Shown here in pieces: positions 36,952 to 46,584 of a DNA stretch of 64,000 nt (its first letter is position 1; each line of letters starts with the position of its first letter). The translations under genes and the position numbers were made by a program. The stretch spans positions 6,138,001 through 6,202,000 of the forward strand of contig NZ_CP048397.1 of the NCBI RefSeq assembly GCF_010384365.1. Reading direction: 5' to 3'. A model generated the notes under the pieces. It was not told the origin of the DNA, ran no database searches, and saw only the letters and a list, made by a program, of their open reading frames with translations. Source of the DNA: Streptomyces sp. S4.7. Lineage in GTDB: Bacteria; Actinomycetota; Actinomycetes; Streptomycetales; Streptomycetaceae.

Positions 36952-39260
36952 CCGCACGCCTGAGCCTCTACCAGAAGGCCGAGAACGAGCTCTACAAGAT
37001 GGACTCGTCGGTCAAGACGAAGTTCTACGACTTCTGCCACCAGTTCCGTATCGACCCGGATCACCCCAGCCTCGACCTCAAGCCTCTCAAGGGCGACGGC
37101 CGGATCTTCCGAGCCAAGATCGACCGTTCGTACCGGGCGCTGCTGGCCCGGGCGGGGGTCGGCGCCGACGGTGTCCAGCAGTGGCTGATCGTTGCCGTCC
37201 GCCACCGCAAGGACGTCTACGAAGAACTCACCGTCGCCATCAACCGGATCACGGGCGAGATCGAGTTCGTCGACCTCGGCGTCGTCGGTCAGAGCGTCCT
37301 CCAGCGCGCGGGACTCCAACTCACGCCGGCCCAGGACGAGCACACGGCACCGGTCGAGCCCACGCCCGCCCCCGTCGTGACGCCGCAACCGACCGCCCCC
37401 GCCGAACCGCTCCTCACCGGCTGCACCCCCGAGGACCTGCGCCGGCTCGGTGTCGCCGACGCCCTCATCGGCCCGGCCCTCGCCGTCACGACCGACGAGG
37501 AATTCGACCAGCTCATCGCCGGCGCCCCGCGCCTGACCGCCGAGGTCCTCACCGGCCTCGGCTCCGGCATGTCCGTCGACGAGGTCGAGCGTGAGATCAC
37601 CGAGCCTGCCTCCACCGAGCTCGAACCGGGCTTCGAGAACGACATGGCGGCGGCCCTCACCCGTACCGCGGTCACCACGGTCGACGACGACATCCGCAAT
37701 GTGCTGGCCGAGGGCGACTTCCGAGCCTGGAAGGTCTACCTCCACCCCACCCAGCGCAAGATCGTCGAACGGAACTACAGCGGCCCCGGCCGGGTCAGCG
37801 GCGGCCCCGGCACCGGCAAGACCATCGTCGCCCTGCACCGGGTCGCCCGCCTCGCCGCGGCTCTCCCGCCCGGCCACGGCAAGCCGATCCTGCTGACCAC
37901 GTACACCAAGAACCTCACCGCCGACCTGCGCTCCCGGCTCACCTCGCTCATGGACCCGGCGCTGCTCGGCCGCGTCGACATCAAGCACATCGACCAGCTC
38001 GCCCAGAGTGTCCTCAACGAGAACACTGCGCCCGGCGCGCAGCGCAGCCTGATCACCGACGACCGGGCGCTGGACGTGCTGCGCGAGGTCCTCTTCGAGC
38101 ACGACGAGCAGCGCTGGGACGCCGAGTTCCTCTTCGATGAATGGGAGCAGATCGTCCTCGGCCAGTCCCTCGGTACCCGTCAGGACTACTTCAAGGCCCG
38201 TCGCGCCGGTATGGGCCGCCCCCTCAACCGCCCCGAACGCGCCGTCGTCTGGAAACTGCTCGACCAGTTCGCCCTGCGCCTCAACGGCATGGGCCGGGAG
38301 ACCTGGGCCCAGGCCGCCGAGCGCGCGGCGCGGTACGAGATGGAACGCGCCCGCAAGATCCAGACGAGAGCCGAACGCAAGGCGGACATCGGCGGCGGCG
38401 ACCTGGCCCACCTCGACGACAACAGCTCCGCGATGCGCTACCTGCGTCACCGCTACCGTCACATCGTCGTCGACGAGGCCCAGGACCTCAGCCCCGCCCA
38501 CTGGAAGATGCTGCGCGCCATGGTCGCCTCCGGCCCTGACGACCTGTTCATCGCCAGCGACACCCACCAGCGGATCTACGACCGGCAAGTCACCCTTTCC
38601 ACCGTCGGCATCAACATCCGCGGTGGCCGCTCCTCGAAACTGACGCTGAGCTACCGCACCACCCAGGAGATCCTCGACCAGGCCGCCAAGGTCGTCCGTG
38701 GGGGCACCTACGACGACCTCGACGACGGCACCGACACCCTCGACGGCTACCACTCCCTGCTGCACGGCCCCGCCCCCGAGTACGTCGCCTGCGCAGACTG
38801 GACCGACGAGATCACGCAGCTCGCCGAAGCCCTCAAACAGTGGCGCGCCGACATCACCCAGCCCACCGAGGACGGCACCGTACGCGACCCCAGCGGCACC
38901 ATGGCCGTCTGCGTCGCCGACGGCGACATGGCCGGCCGCGTCGCCGCCGACCTGGAGACGAAGCACGGCATCACCACAGCGACCCTCACCAAGGACGGAC
39001 CGCAGGGCGGCGGCGAGGTCCACATCGGAACGATGCACCGATTCAAGGGACTTGAGTACCAGAAGCTCGCGATCATCGGCGCGAGCGACGGCATCCTCCC
39101 GCGCACCGCTGTCGTCGAGAAGTACGAGACGACCGACCCCAAGCGGTACGAACGCGAACTCAAGAAGAGCCGCAATCAGCTCTTCGTCGCAACCACCCGA
39201 GCCCGCGACGCATTGCGCATCTCCTGGCACGGCAGGTCTAGTCCGTTCCTGCCGTTGTAG
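36948..39260 (+). CDS. RelE/ParE-like domain fused to UvrD-family helicase
   Basis: A 770-residue protein. Residues 1-95 resemble a RelE/ParE toxin or its fold (SLYQKAENELYKMDSSVKTK; RIFRAKIDRSYRALL; VRHRKDVYEEL). A linker with a helix-hairpin-like segment (LLTGCTPEDLRRLGVADALI) follows at about 150-220. The UvrD/Rep core has Walker A GGPGTGKT at 285-292, Walker B VDEAQD around 508-513, LSYRTTQEILDQA and a C-terminal GTMHRFKGLEYQKLAI with VATTRARDAL. ATGA overlap with the preceding gene makes it the fourth of four coupled genes. UvrD helicases unwind 3'-5'; here it may process DNA stalled or cut by the other components (inference). Confidence 0.85.
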   Translation: MTARLSLYQKAENELYKMDSSVKTKFYDFCHQFRIDPDHPSLDLKPLKGDGRIFRAKIDRSYRALLARAGVGADGVQQWLIVAVRHRKDVYEELTVAINRITGEIEFVDLGVVGQSVLQRAGLQLTPAQDEHTAPVEPTPAPVVTPQPTAPAEPLLTGCTPEDLRRLGVADALIGPALAVTTDEEFDQLIAGAPRLTAEVLTGLGSGMSVDEVEREITEPASTELEPGFENDMAAALTRTAVTTVDDDIRNVLAEGDFRAWKVYLHPTQRKIVERNYSGPGRVSGGPGTGKTIVALHRVARLAAALPPGHGKPILLTTYTKNLTADLRSRLTSLMDPALLGRVDIKHIDQLAQSVLNENTAPGAQRSLITDDRALDVLREVLFEHDEQRWDAEFLFDEWEQIVLGQSLGTRQDYFKARRAGMGRPLNRPERAVVWKLLDQFALRLNGMGRETWAQAAERAARYEMERARKIQTRAERKADIGGGDLAHLDDNSSAMRYLRHRYRHIVVDEAQDLSPAHWKMLRAMVASGPDDLFIASDTHQRIYDRQVTLSTVGINIRGGRSSKLTLSYRTTQEILDQAAKVVRGGTYDDLDDGTDTLDGYHSLLHGPAPEYVACADWTDEITQLAEALKQWRADITQPTEDGTVRDPSGTMAVCVADGDMAGRVAADLETKHGITTATLTKDGPQGGGEVHIGTMHRFKGLEYQKLAIIGASDGILPRTAVVEKYETTDPKRYERELKKSRNQLFVATTRARDALRISWHGRSSPFLPL

Positions 39261-39413
39261 GCCGAGTCGGACTCTGTGCCGCTGCGACCACCGCCATGGG
39301 TCAGCGCCGCTGTGACTGATCCGTGCACAACCCGGACAGGACACGGAGGGGAGTTCCAGATGCAGGTGAAGCCCGTGATAGCGCAGGCTGACGATGTAGT
39401 GGAGGACGGCGCC

Positions 39414-40205
39414 ATGGTGACAGTGGGCGTTGATCTGGCCGGGCGCACCGGAACTACAGGCGTGTGCCGCGTGACGTGGGGTCGGCGACCTACGGCTGAA
39501 CTGCTTCCCGCGAAACACGACGACGACCTGTTGGCAGCGATGCGGTCCGCGGACATGACGGGGCTGGACTCGCCCCTGGGCTGGCCGGTTGCCTTCACAG
39601 CCCTGCTCACTGCGCACCGGACCGGTGTCGAGCTACCTGCGCTCGCTAACCACGCAGCGTGCGCCGACGGTCGCCCCGGACTCGGCAATACCTTCACTCA
39701 CCGGCTGACCGATGACGTGGCGTGGAAGCGCACTGGGGCGGGCAAGCAGCGTCCGCTGTCGGTGTCGGCCGACAAGCTCGGCATCGTCGCCATCCGCGCG
39801 GTCGGCCTGCTGGCTCGGCTGGCCGAGGGCGGTCCGGCGATACCGCGCGACGGCTCGGGTCCAGTTGTCGAGGTCTACCCGGCGTTCGCGCTGATCCAGT
39901 GGGGACTCGCCCCGGAGGGGACCTATAAGGGCAAGGACGCCACGGCTGCGCGGTCCCGGATTCTTGCCGGTCTCGAGGCCGGCCTAGACCTGGACCTGTC
40001 CGACCGGGTTCGTGTCCGGTGTGTGGCCAGCGACCACGACCTGGACGCCCTGATCTCGGCGGTCGTCGCACGGGCCGCAGCGTGTGGGATGACCCATTCG
40101 CCGACCACTGAGGAGGAGCATGCCATGGCCGCGGTCGAGGGCTGGATGCATCTCCCTCGACGAGACCTTCCGCTCACCGCTGTGCGGGACGGAGTAGCTC
40201 TCTGA
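39414..40205 (+). CDS. DUF429 family protein (RNase H-fold, predicted nuclease-like)
   Basis: A 263-residue protein with the DUF429 layout: an N-terminal VGVDLAGRTGTTG strand carrying the first acidic residue, MTGLDSPLGWP, VVEVYPAFALIQWG, and a C-terminal ASDHDLDALISAVVARA helix with acidic residues. DUF429 proteins are predicted RNase H-like nucleases; activity is mostly untested. ATG 39414 has GGAGG eight bases upstream; ATG 39360 with GGAGGGG is an alternative. It sits 150 nt after the helicase array in the same direction and may be its accessory or an independent gene. Its stop abuts the pglW remnant, marking a junction. Confidence 0.8.
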   Translation: MVTVGVDLAGRTGTTGVCRVTWGRRPTAELLPAKHDDDLLAAMRSADMTGLDSPLGWPVAFTALLTAHRTGVELPALANHAACADGRPGLGNTFTHRLTDDVAWKRTGAGKQRPLSVSADKLGIVAIRAVGLLARLAEGGPAIPRDGSGPVVEVYPAFALIQWGLAPEGTYKGKDATAARSRILAGLEAGLDLDLSDRVRVRCVASDHDLDALISAVVARAAACGMTHSPTTEEEHAMAAVEGWMHLPRRDLPLTAVRDGVAL

Positions 40206-42553
40206 CCTCCTCGCGAATCCGCTCGACTCACACCGTCCGGTCCAGCTGGAGCACCACCTCGAGTCCGTGAAGGTCCTGCCCCGCCGAGGCAAACGGCCGG
40301 GCGCTATGCCGCGGCCGTCACCCTGCACGAGATGGCGAGCGGCGAGCGGCCGTTGTGGGGCGACGGGCGCACCGACCCGCTCACCAACGAGTCCGCCGAA
40401 CTGCACATTGCCGGTGAACTCTTCCACCGCCTCTTGCAGTCGGGCCTGACCGCCTTCTTCCGGCGCGCCCTGCACCGCGACATCGAGCACCGCTTCGACA
40501 CCCTCCGGCAGATGAAGGACGCCTGGCAGAAGGTGTTCCGGGACGCCGACAGCGACCTGCCGCCGACGACCCCGTCCACCGTGGGTTCCGAGGGGGAGGA
40601 CGCGGAGCAGGCACGGGACCGCGCAGCCCTGGCAGCCGGCGCGGAGACGGAGCTGGAAGTCGCCGGTCTGTCGCCACGCGCGGTCACGGTGGCCGCGGGC
40701 CTCGGCGCAACAACGGTCGGGCAGCTGCTGGAGATCCAGCCGTCGGTCATCCACAAGACCCGCGGCGCCGGTCCGCTGGTCCGCAAGGAGCTGAACCGCC
40801 GTCGCAGTCAGTGGGCGGCGGCACTGCGCGGGAAGCCCGCCGCGGCTGCCGTGCTCAAGTCCGCCGCCTCCGTGAAGGAGGGGGGCCCGGAAGCGGGCGT
40901 CACCGGCATCCTGTCGGTCGACGACATGGCAGGGCTGTTGACCCCGGCGCCCGGCCGCAAGAGCTCGCACCGCGTCGACGTCGTACGGCTCACGCTCGGG
41001 CTGCCGCCCGAGGACGGCGGCCTCTCAGCACTGGGTGCCTGGCCCGTCCAGGCGCGGATCGCCGACCACCTCGACATCAAGCAGCCGCCGGTCTCCCGTC
41101 ACCATCGAGCCGAGATCAAACGGTGGGCGGAGGCCGAGTGGTTGCGGCCGGTGTGCACCGAACTGGTTGAGATCGTCGCGAACTTCGGCCGCGTGATGAC
41201 CGCCCCCGAGGCCGCGCAGGAGTTGCGTGCTCTCCACGGTGCCCAGGACGACACACCTGAACGTGTACTGGCCAGGTCACTGGCCGTCGTCCGGGCCGCC
41301 GTCGAGGCGGAGACCCGCGAGGAGGAGGGGCACGAGCCCCGGCTCGCCGTGCACCGGCGCGGTGACACGGTGCTGCTGGCGGCGGGGTCCCTGCCCGGCA
41401 CCGACGACCCGAACCCCCACGAACTGGCGGACTACGCCGCGGCCCTCGGAACGAGCGCGGAGAAGCTCGCCGGCCGTGAGCCCCTCCCGGGCCGCGCCGA
41501 GGTGGTGCGGGAACTGCGTGCGGTACCGGCCCCGGAGTGCTTCGCGCCGCTCGCCGACACCCGACTGGTGGCGCTCCGCGCCGCCGTGGCAGCACAGGTC
41601 GAGTACAGCCCCGTCTCGAGCTGTACCGGCGTGACCTGAGCCTGGAACGCGCGCTGCGGATCTCGCAGGCGGGGGCTGGGATGCGTGCCGACCGTGGCAT
41701 CACCGCGACGGAACTCGCCGCCCGGGTCCGGGCCCGCTTCCCGGATCTGGACGTCCTGGCCGATGTCCGGGAGCCCACGCACGTCGTCCTGGAGGACGCC
41801 CTTCAAGCGGCTCGCTTCGACCTCCGGCACAACGACGAGGCGGGACGCCTCTATTTCCCGGTGCCGAAATCGACCGGCCCCTGGTCCTCCACCGGCTCGC
41901 ACACGAGCATGCTGCCCCCGGTCCGTGCGCACCTTCGCCGCGTGCCCGCCGACCCGCACGGCGCACTGCGCGAGCGGCTCGCCGAGAGCGCCCACCGCGG
42001 CGGCTTCCTCGCGCTCACGGTCAAGGTGGCCCGCCTGCCGGGCACGGCCGAGACGGTGGCTGCTCGCTTCCCGGTCGTTCCGGTCGACTTGGGGGCCTTG
42101 TTCCTGCGGGAGTTCAGGCGGCTCACGGCGGAGAAGGGCCAGGACTGGCAGGTGGTCCTCCGCGCCGATGCCGCCTCCGCCCCAGGCCGCATCAAGCCAG
42201 GCCTCGCCACCTTCGTCCGTGTCGTGTGGCAGCGTGTCGTAGAGGACCTCGACTCCCGTGCTTCCGAGCCGCGCACGGTTCTCTTCCTCCACGATGCGGG
42301 CCTGGTCTCCCGTTACTGGGACGAGGGCGGCCGTGCGTTCCTGGTCGCCCTCCAGGCCGCCGCCCGCCGCCCGCACGAGGGCCCGCACGGCCTGTGGCTG
42401 CTGTGCCCGGTGGAGTCCAGCACCCAGGACCCGCATCTGGACGGCAGCCAGGTCGAGGCGCTACGCAACGATGGTGAACTGGCTTACCTGGACGGGGGGT
42501 TCCTTACGGAGTGCCGCGGCGCAGCCCCATCGTCACCTTCGAGGAACGGTTGA
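40206..42553 (+). pseudogene. pglW: 5'-truncated, frameshifted pglW (BREX type 2 kinase) remnant
   Basis: Starting right after the DUF429 stop, one frame gives LLANPLDSHRPVQ and SVKVLPRRGKRPGA. The reading then shifts near 40310 to YAAAVTLHEMASGERPLWGD and ALHRDIEHRFDTLRQMKDAW, the end of a kinase C-lobe. Helix-hairpin and PglW-specific regions follow (LSPRAVTVAAGLGATTVGQL). At 41607-41610 a CCCC run lacks one base, so AAQVEYSP is cut from its continuation RLELYRRDLSLERALRISQA in another frame, which runs to 42553. The kinase N-lobe, active site and everything before are gone. PglW is the kinase of phage growth limitation; no pglX, pglY or pglZ is present. Confidence 0.85.
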
Positions 42554-43085
42554 GAACTCCAGTTGTAGAGCGTGAGTTTCATGCATGAGCGGCTTGTCAC
42601 CGGTAGTGACTGGCTGGGCACGGGCTTGGTGACGACGTCGCCAGTGGGACCAATCGAGCCGGTGGGCTGTGCCGTAGACGAGTCGGACGACGAGCGTGTT
42701 GAACAGATGCTGGTCTCGTTGCAAGAGAGCGGTATCAATTTGTTTGGCCACGGGCGGCCGGCGCGTCCGCGTGGACGTGGTCAGGAAAGCGTGGGTGAGC
42801 GTGGTGAGGGTGACCCAGCGGTGTCAGGACACACGCCGCACCCCGGGCCGCCGACTGCACGAGTCGTTCGTCCCATCCGGAAGACTCACCCGAACTCCTG
42901 CCAAACGAATATGCAGCGACTTACGCTGATCAGGGGAGTCCCGCCGTGATCATCCGCAGGGATGGCGCACGGCGGCAGGAGGGGAAAGGACAGGCCGGGG
43001 AGGGTCGGCCCGCACACCGCCGGGGAGCGCACAGCCGCGCTTGGCAGTCGCTGCGGGCCGCGCCACCCGGTCGGGGGGAGGGGCT
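42554..43085. other. intergenic scar region before the RNase III-like operon
   Basis: 530 bp with no intact gene. The left part carries a possible transposase remnant (minus strand). The right part (42752-43085) shows no protein-like frame and should contain the promoter of the 43086 gene; a GGGAGGGG ribosome site stands just before that ATG. I could not assign promoter boxes. Confidence 0.55.
42610..42751 (-). mobile_element. possible transposase C-terminal remnant
   Basis: The minus-strand frame MAKQIDTALLQRDQHLFNTL, then LDWSHWRRRHQARAQ, resembles the Trp-S-x-Trp-Arg-Arg-Arg-His-Gln-Ala-Arg-Ala tail seen at the C-terminus of actinobacterial DDE transposases. Only about 50 residues remain; no inverted repeats or target duplication were found. 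If correct, it explains part of the disruption between the two pglW fragments. Confidence 0.4.
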
Positions 43086-45992
43086 ATGAACCGTTGGGTC
43101 GGCATCGTCGCGTTGAGGGAGCCCTCAGCGCCGACGCCTGTGCACCGCATCGCGCTCGCCATCGAGGCCGCGCGCAGACGCACGTCCTACCGGCTGGGCA
43201 GCAGGGACGTGCCGTACGCGCGGATGCGGGCGGCGCTGCGCACACTGGGGCAGGAGCACGCGCGTCACTACGAGTGGGAGCGGTACACGTACTGCGTCGA
43301 ACTGGCGGGAGACTTCTTCGACGGAGGACAACCACCGGCCGGGCTGCCCTTCTGGCTCATGGCCGAGCTCCAGGACGTTTTAGACGGCAGGAACGCCCCG
43401 AGCAGGGCGGTCGGCGGGCGGATCAAGCGGTTCTCGGCGCGGAAGCCCCAGCGCTCCGACCGCCACCGAGTACCAGTGCCGCCACCACGCCGGAGCAAGC
43501 GCCCGGCAGTCCGGGACATCCGGCCCGCACAGCCCAAGGCCGGCCACCGCCCGCCGCCCGAGAGGGTCGAACCGTACGCCCGCGTCGCACGGCAACTGGA
43601 GGTCCGCGACATCGACCGTCCCGCGCTGTGCGAGCCACCCGCCGCCCTCGTCGGCACCTTCGGAGAGGTCGTGCGCGCGGTCGTACAGGAGAAGGCCGGG
43701 AATTGGGCGGCCGGCTCCGAGACGACGGCCTGGCTCGGGCTCGCGTCCTCGCACCGCAGCCACCTCTATGAGAGCGGACTGTCCGAGGCGGCCGTCAGCC
43801 CTCTGGTGCTAGGCATGCTCGACCGGCTCGGACGCACCACGCTCGCCGTCGTCCTGCTCGACGCGTACACCAAGTCCCAGCGGCCGGAGAAGGTGGGGAC
43901 GCAGTCGGCCGAGCACAACCGACGCTGGACGGTCGGCGCGCGCGCCCTCGGCCAGTGGGCCATGGGATGCGGGCTGGTCCGCATGGGGAGCGGCGAGGCC
44001 CAGCGTCCCGCGCCGTCCGTCGCGGAGACCGTCGCCCGGCAGATCCTCGGCACCCTCAGCCTGCTCGGCGCTCACGAGACCGCCCGGCGGCTGGTCGAGG
44101 CCGTCTGTGACGGCCTCGACCAGCCAGTCGACGAGGCCGGTGGAGCGGACCCCACCACCAAGGCGCAGGAGGTCTTCGCCAAGGAAGGCCTGACGTTCGA
44201 GTACGACGAGGACGGCCCGGACCACAGCAAGACCTTCCTCGCCACCGCACGCACCCGCACCGGCCGCGTGGCGGTGGGCACTGGAGCGAACAAGAAAACC
44301 GCACGGGCAGCCGCATCCCGTGCCCTGCTGCGTGATCACCCGCCGACCGACGCGAAGGTCTCCGCTGCCACCCGTCCGGGAGCCGCCGCGACCGCAGGGC
44401 CCACCGAGCCGCCGCGCTCGTACCGGACCGCGCACCCGGCACACCAGGACGCTGTCGCCGACCTGCTCGCCATGTTCGAACTGAGCGGCGACCAGGCACG
44501 CGGGCTGCTGACTCAGGCGCTCACCCACTCCTCGTACGTCTACGAGAATGCCCCCGCGGCGACCGCTGCCCGGCAGCGCGACAACCAACTGCTCGCCCAT
44601 CACGGTTCAGTGGTCCTAGACCATTTGAGCACGCTCACCAAAACCCGCCGTGTCCTCGTACATGGGCTGGTGCCGGACGAGGACGAGGCCCGTATTCACA
44701 CCCCCGCCAACGAGGACACCGTACGCCTCGGTGCTGCCCTCGCCATCGCCGAAGGTGTGTTGGCGGGGCACGGGGCGGACAAGCAGCGGATCGGCATGGC
44801 CGCTGACGGCGCCCAGGCCGTCGTCGCGGCGGCATGGCGCGCCCATGGGCCCCGGCTGCTACGTCGCCGCCCGGTCGTCCTGGACGACTGGCTCACCGAA
44901 CTCGAACACCGGCACGACCCGACAACCGTCCTTAACTACCTCGCGAGCGCCTTTGGGATGACGTATACGTTCGAGCACCAGCTCACCGGCCTGGATCACA
45001 TGCAGTCCTTCACCTCGACCCTTGTTCTGTGCGATGCCCGCGGCCGCACTCAGCGGTGGACCGTGGCTCCTGAGGGACCGGGCTCCAAGACCGACGCCGA
45101 CCGGGCAGTCGCCCAGGAGGTGCTCGACATCCTCGCCGCTCCGGCCGACGACCTCGTGGAAGCCCTCACAGACCCCGAACGTGGTCTGCTGACCTACCTC
45201 CTCCGTGCCCAGCTCGACGGACTCGGCCAGACGACAGAGCGGCAGCGCACACGCATCGTGTCCCGCGGCGAACTCGGCACGGACCTCCTCGTCACCGGTG
45301 ACACCGAAGCCTTCCTCACCTGGTCCGATCGCATCACGGTCCTTCTGGGGACGGACGGCACCAAGGCACTCGAAGTGTCCGAGGCACTACGGGAGTTGTA
45401 CCGCAAGGTCATCGACGATGCCCGGCGCGGACCGCGCTCCCTGCTCCGCCGGATGGCGGCGGACGCGGGCACCGTCACGGCCGACGCAGTGCGGCGGCAT
45501 GCCGCCGATGCCGTTCGGCGCGCACTCGCCACGGGACCTCGGACCGCCTCTGTACGCGATGTCGTCCAGGACTGGTGGCGAGACCAGGCACCGCACACCG
45601 GCGTCACCGTCCGCGACGATATGCGGCTGGAAAGCTTCCTGCCCCTGCCCGTCCACCTGAGTGCCCTGCGCGAGACGCTGACCTGGTGCGGCGAGGCCGC
45701 CGCAGCCGCCGGAACCCGGATCGACATCGAGCTGACCGTTCAGGACGGCACCCTCCACCTGTGGATCGGGCTGCCCGGCATCGACGTGGGTGTTGCCTGC
45801 GACGACTTCGCCCAGCTTCTTTCGCGCACCTTGCCGTACACGGACTGTCTCGTCGACGACGACCACGTCCTGCTCCGCCTTCACCGCCGGCCCGAGCGCC
45901 ACCCGCTGGCCCCGCTGGCGGCGGCGGGACTCGACGCCTACATGACCGCTTCCACCGCGAAGAAGGAACCGATCTCCTGTGTCACCCCGTAA
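43086..45992 (+). CDS. tandem degenerate RNase III + dsRNA-binding domain protein
   Basis: A 968-residue protein (GGGAGGGG before ATG 43086). Residues about 190-345 look like an RNase III domain: SHRSHLYES, then LDRLGRTTL (245-253) where LEFLGDxVL is expected, and VAETVARQILGTL. The dsRNA-binding domain at 355-418 is clear (DPTTKAQEVFAKEG, GPDHSKTFLATA, GANKKTARAAASRALL). A second pair follows: LTHSSYVYEN (479-488), NQLLAHHGSVVLD (500-512), MAADGAQAVV (571-580), and a second dsRBD at 611-685 (DPTTVLNYLASAFG, GSKTDADRAVAQEVL). Catalytic acids become D246, R250, E314, A317 in copy 1 and A504, S508, D574, Q577 in copy 2, so cleavage is unlikely. The N-terminus and the last 280 residues are unassigned. 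Overlaps the next gene by 14 nt. Confidence 0.75.
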   Translation: MNRWVGIVALREPSAPTPVHRIALAIEAARRRTSYRLGSRDVPYARMRAALRTLGQEHARHYEWERYTYCVELAGDFFDGGQPPAGLPFWLMAELQDVLDGRNAPSRAVGGRIKRFSARKPQRSDRHRVPVPPPRRSKRPAVRDIRPAQPKAGHRPPPERVEPYARVARQLEVRDIDRPALCEPPAALVGTFGEVVRAVVQEKAGNWAAGSETTAWLGLASSHRSHLYESGLSEAAVSPLVLGMLDRLGRTTLAVVLLDAYTKSQRPEKVGTQSAEHNRRWTVGARALGQWAMGCGLVRMGSGEAQRPAPSVAETVARQILGTLSLLGAHETARRLVEAVCDGLDQPVDEAGGADPTTKAQEVFAKEGLTFEYDEDGPDHSKTFLATARTRTGRVAVGTGANKKTARAAASRALLRDHPPTDAKVSAATRPGAAATAGPTEPPRSYRTAHPAHQDAVADLLAMFELSGDQARGLLTQALTHSSYVYENAPAATAARQRDNQLLAHHGSVVLDHLSTLTKTRRVLVHGLVPDEDEARIHTPANEDTVRLGAALAIAEGVLAGHGADKQRIGMAADGAQAVVAAAWRAHGPRLLRRRPVVLDDWLTELEHRHDPTTVLNYLASAFGMTYTFEHQLTGLDHMQSFTSTLVLCDARGRTQRWTVAPEGPGSKTDADRAVAQEVLDILAAPADDLVEALTDPERGLLTYLLRAQLDGLGQTTERQRTRIVSRGELGTDLLVTGDTEAFLTWSDRITVLLGTDGTKALEVSEALRELYRKVIDDARRGPRSLLRRMAADAGTVTADAVRRHAADAVRRALATGPRTASVRDVVQDWWRDQAPHTGVTVRDDMRLESFLPLPVHLSALRETLTWCGEAAAAAGTRIDIELTVQDGTLHLWIGLPGIDVGVACDDFAQLLSRTLPYTDCLVDDDHVLLRLHRRPERHPLAPLAAAGLDAYMTASTAKKEPISCVTP

Positions 45993-46584
45993 ATCCGCCG
46001 TCGCCCACCAACACGGCGACTGGGCGGTCCCGTACCAGCCGGCTGACATCGCAGACCTAGACCCGAGGACCGCGAGCCGACGCGGCGGGATCCCCAGGCC
46101 GCCGATGCAAGATGCCGTCCACCGGCTCGTGGAGGCCGAGGGACCGATCCACCGTGAAGTCCTGGTGCGTCACCTGGGCGAGTTGCTCTACGAGCCTCAG
46201 CCCGCACGCATCAGGGGGCGGGTGGAAGACGCCGCGGACCGGCTGGTCGCCGAAGAACGTGTCAGCGAAACGAACGGCTTCTTCGATCTGCCCGACCGCA
46301 CCTGCACCTACGCGCGTTGGCCGCTTCCTGGCCTCACCAAACGCCCGGCCGAACACGTCTCACCCGCCGAGCGGCAAAGGGCGCTTCTCGGCCTCGTCGA
46401 GGACCGGCCCGGTTTGCTCAATGCCGAACAGGCCGTCGCCGCAGCCGCCGGCTTTTTTGGCTGGTCGCCGCGCGCGGGCGGCGCCCCTCCCCGACTGATG
46501 TCCGACCTGTACCTGCTGCGGGACACCGGAGTCCTCACCGGCTGGCCGGACAGACTCGAACCCGCAACCGGGGCCGGTAAGTGA
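45979..46584 (+). CDS. winged-helix-like protein partner of the RNase III-like protein
   Basis: A 201-residue protein whose GTG lies 14 nt inside the upstream gene. Residues 35-100 (MQDAVHRLVEAEGPIHREVL; RIRGRVEDAADRLVAEERVS) resemble the winged helix of DUF3320, which follows helicase domains in some defence proteins. A second helical region (AERQRALLGLVEDRPGLLNA) may be another such fold. No catalytic motif or membrane helix. The tight overlaps on both sides (14 nt and GTGA) argue for stoichiometric production with its neighbours, so it probably forms a complex with the dsRNA-binding protein or controls the operon. Confidence 0.65.
   Translation: MSPRKSAVAHQHGDWAVPYQPADIADLDPRTASRRGGIPRPPMQDAVHRLVEAEGPIHREVLVRHLGELLYEPQPARIRGRVEDAADRLVAEERVSETNGFFDLPDRTCTYARWPLPGLTKRPAEHVSPAERQRALLGLVEDRPGLLNAEQAVAAAAGFFGWSPRAGGAPPRLMSDLYLLRDTGVLTGWPDRLEPATGAGK

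Noticed and set aside
40206..42553. Functional two-gene unit (435 aa and 338 aa) instead of a pglW remnant
   Set aside because: The two frames join seamlessly as one PglW C-terminal half after restoring one base in a C-run, and the first lacks the kinase active site.
42572..42949. 125-residue plus-strand ORF in the scar region
   Set aside because: Composition changes along its length, no ribosome site, and the opposite strand better fits a transposase tail.
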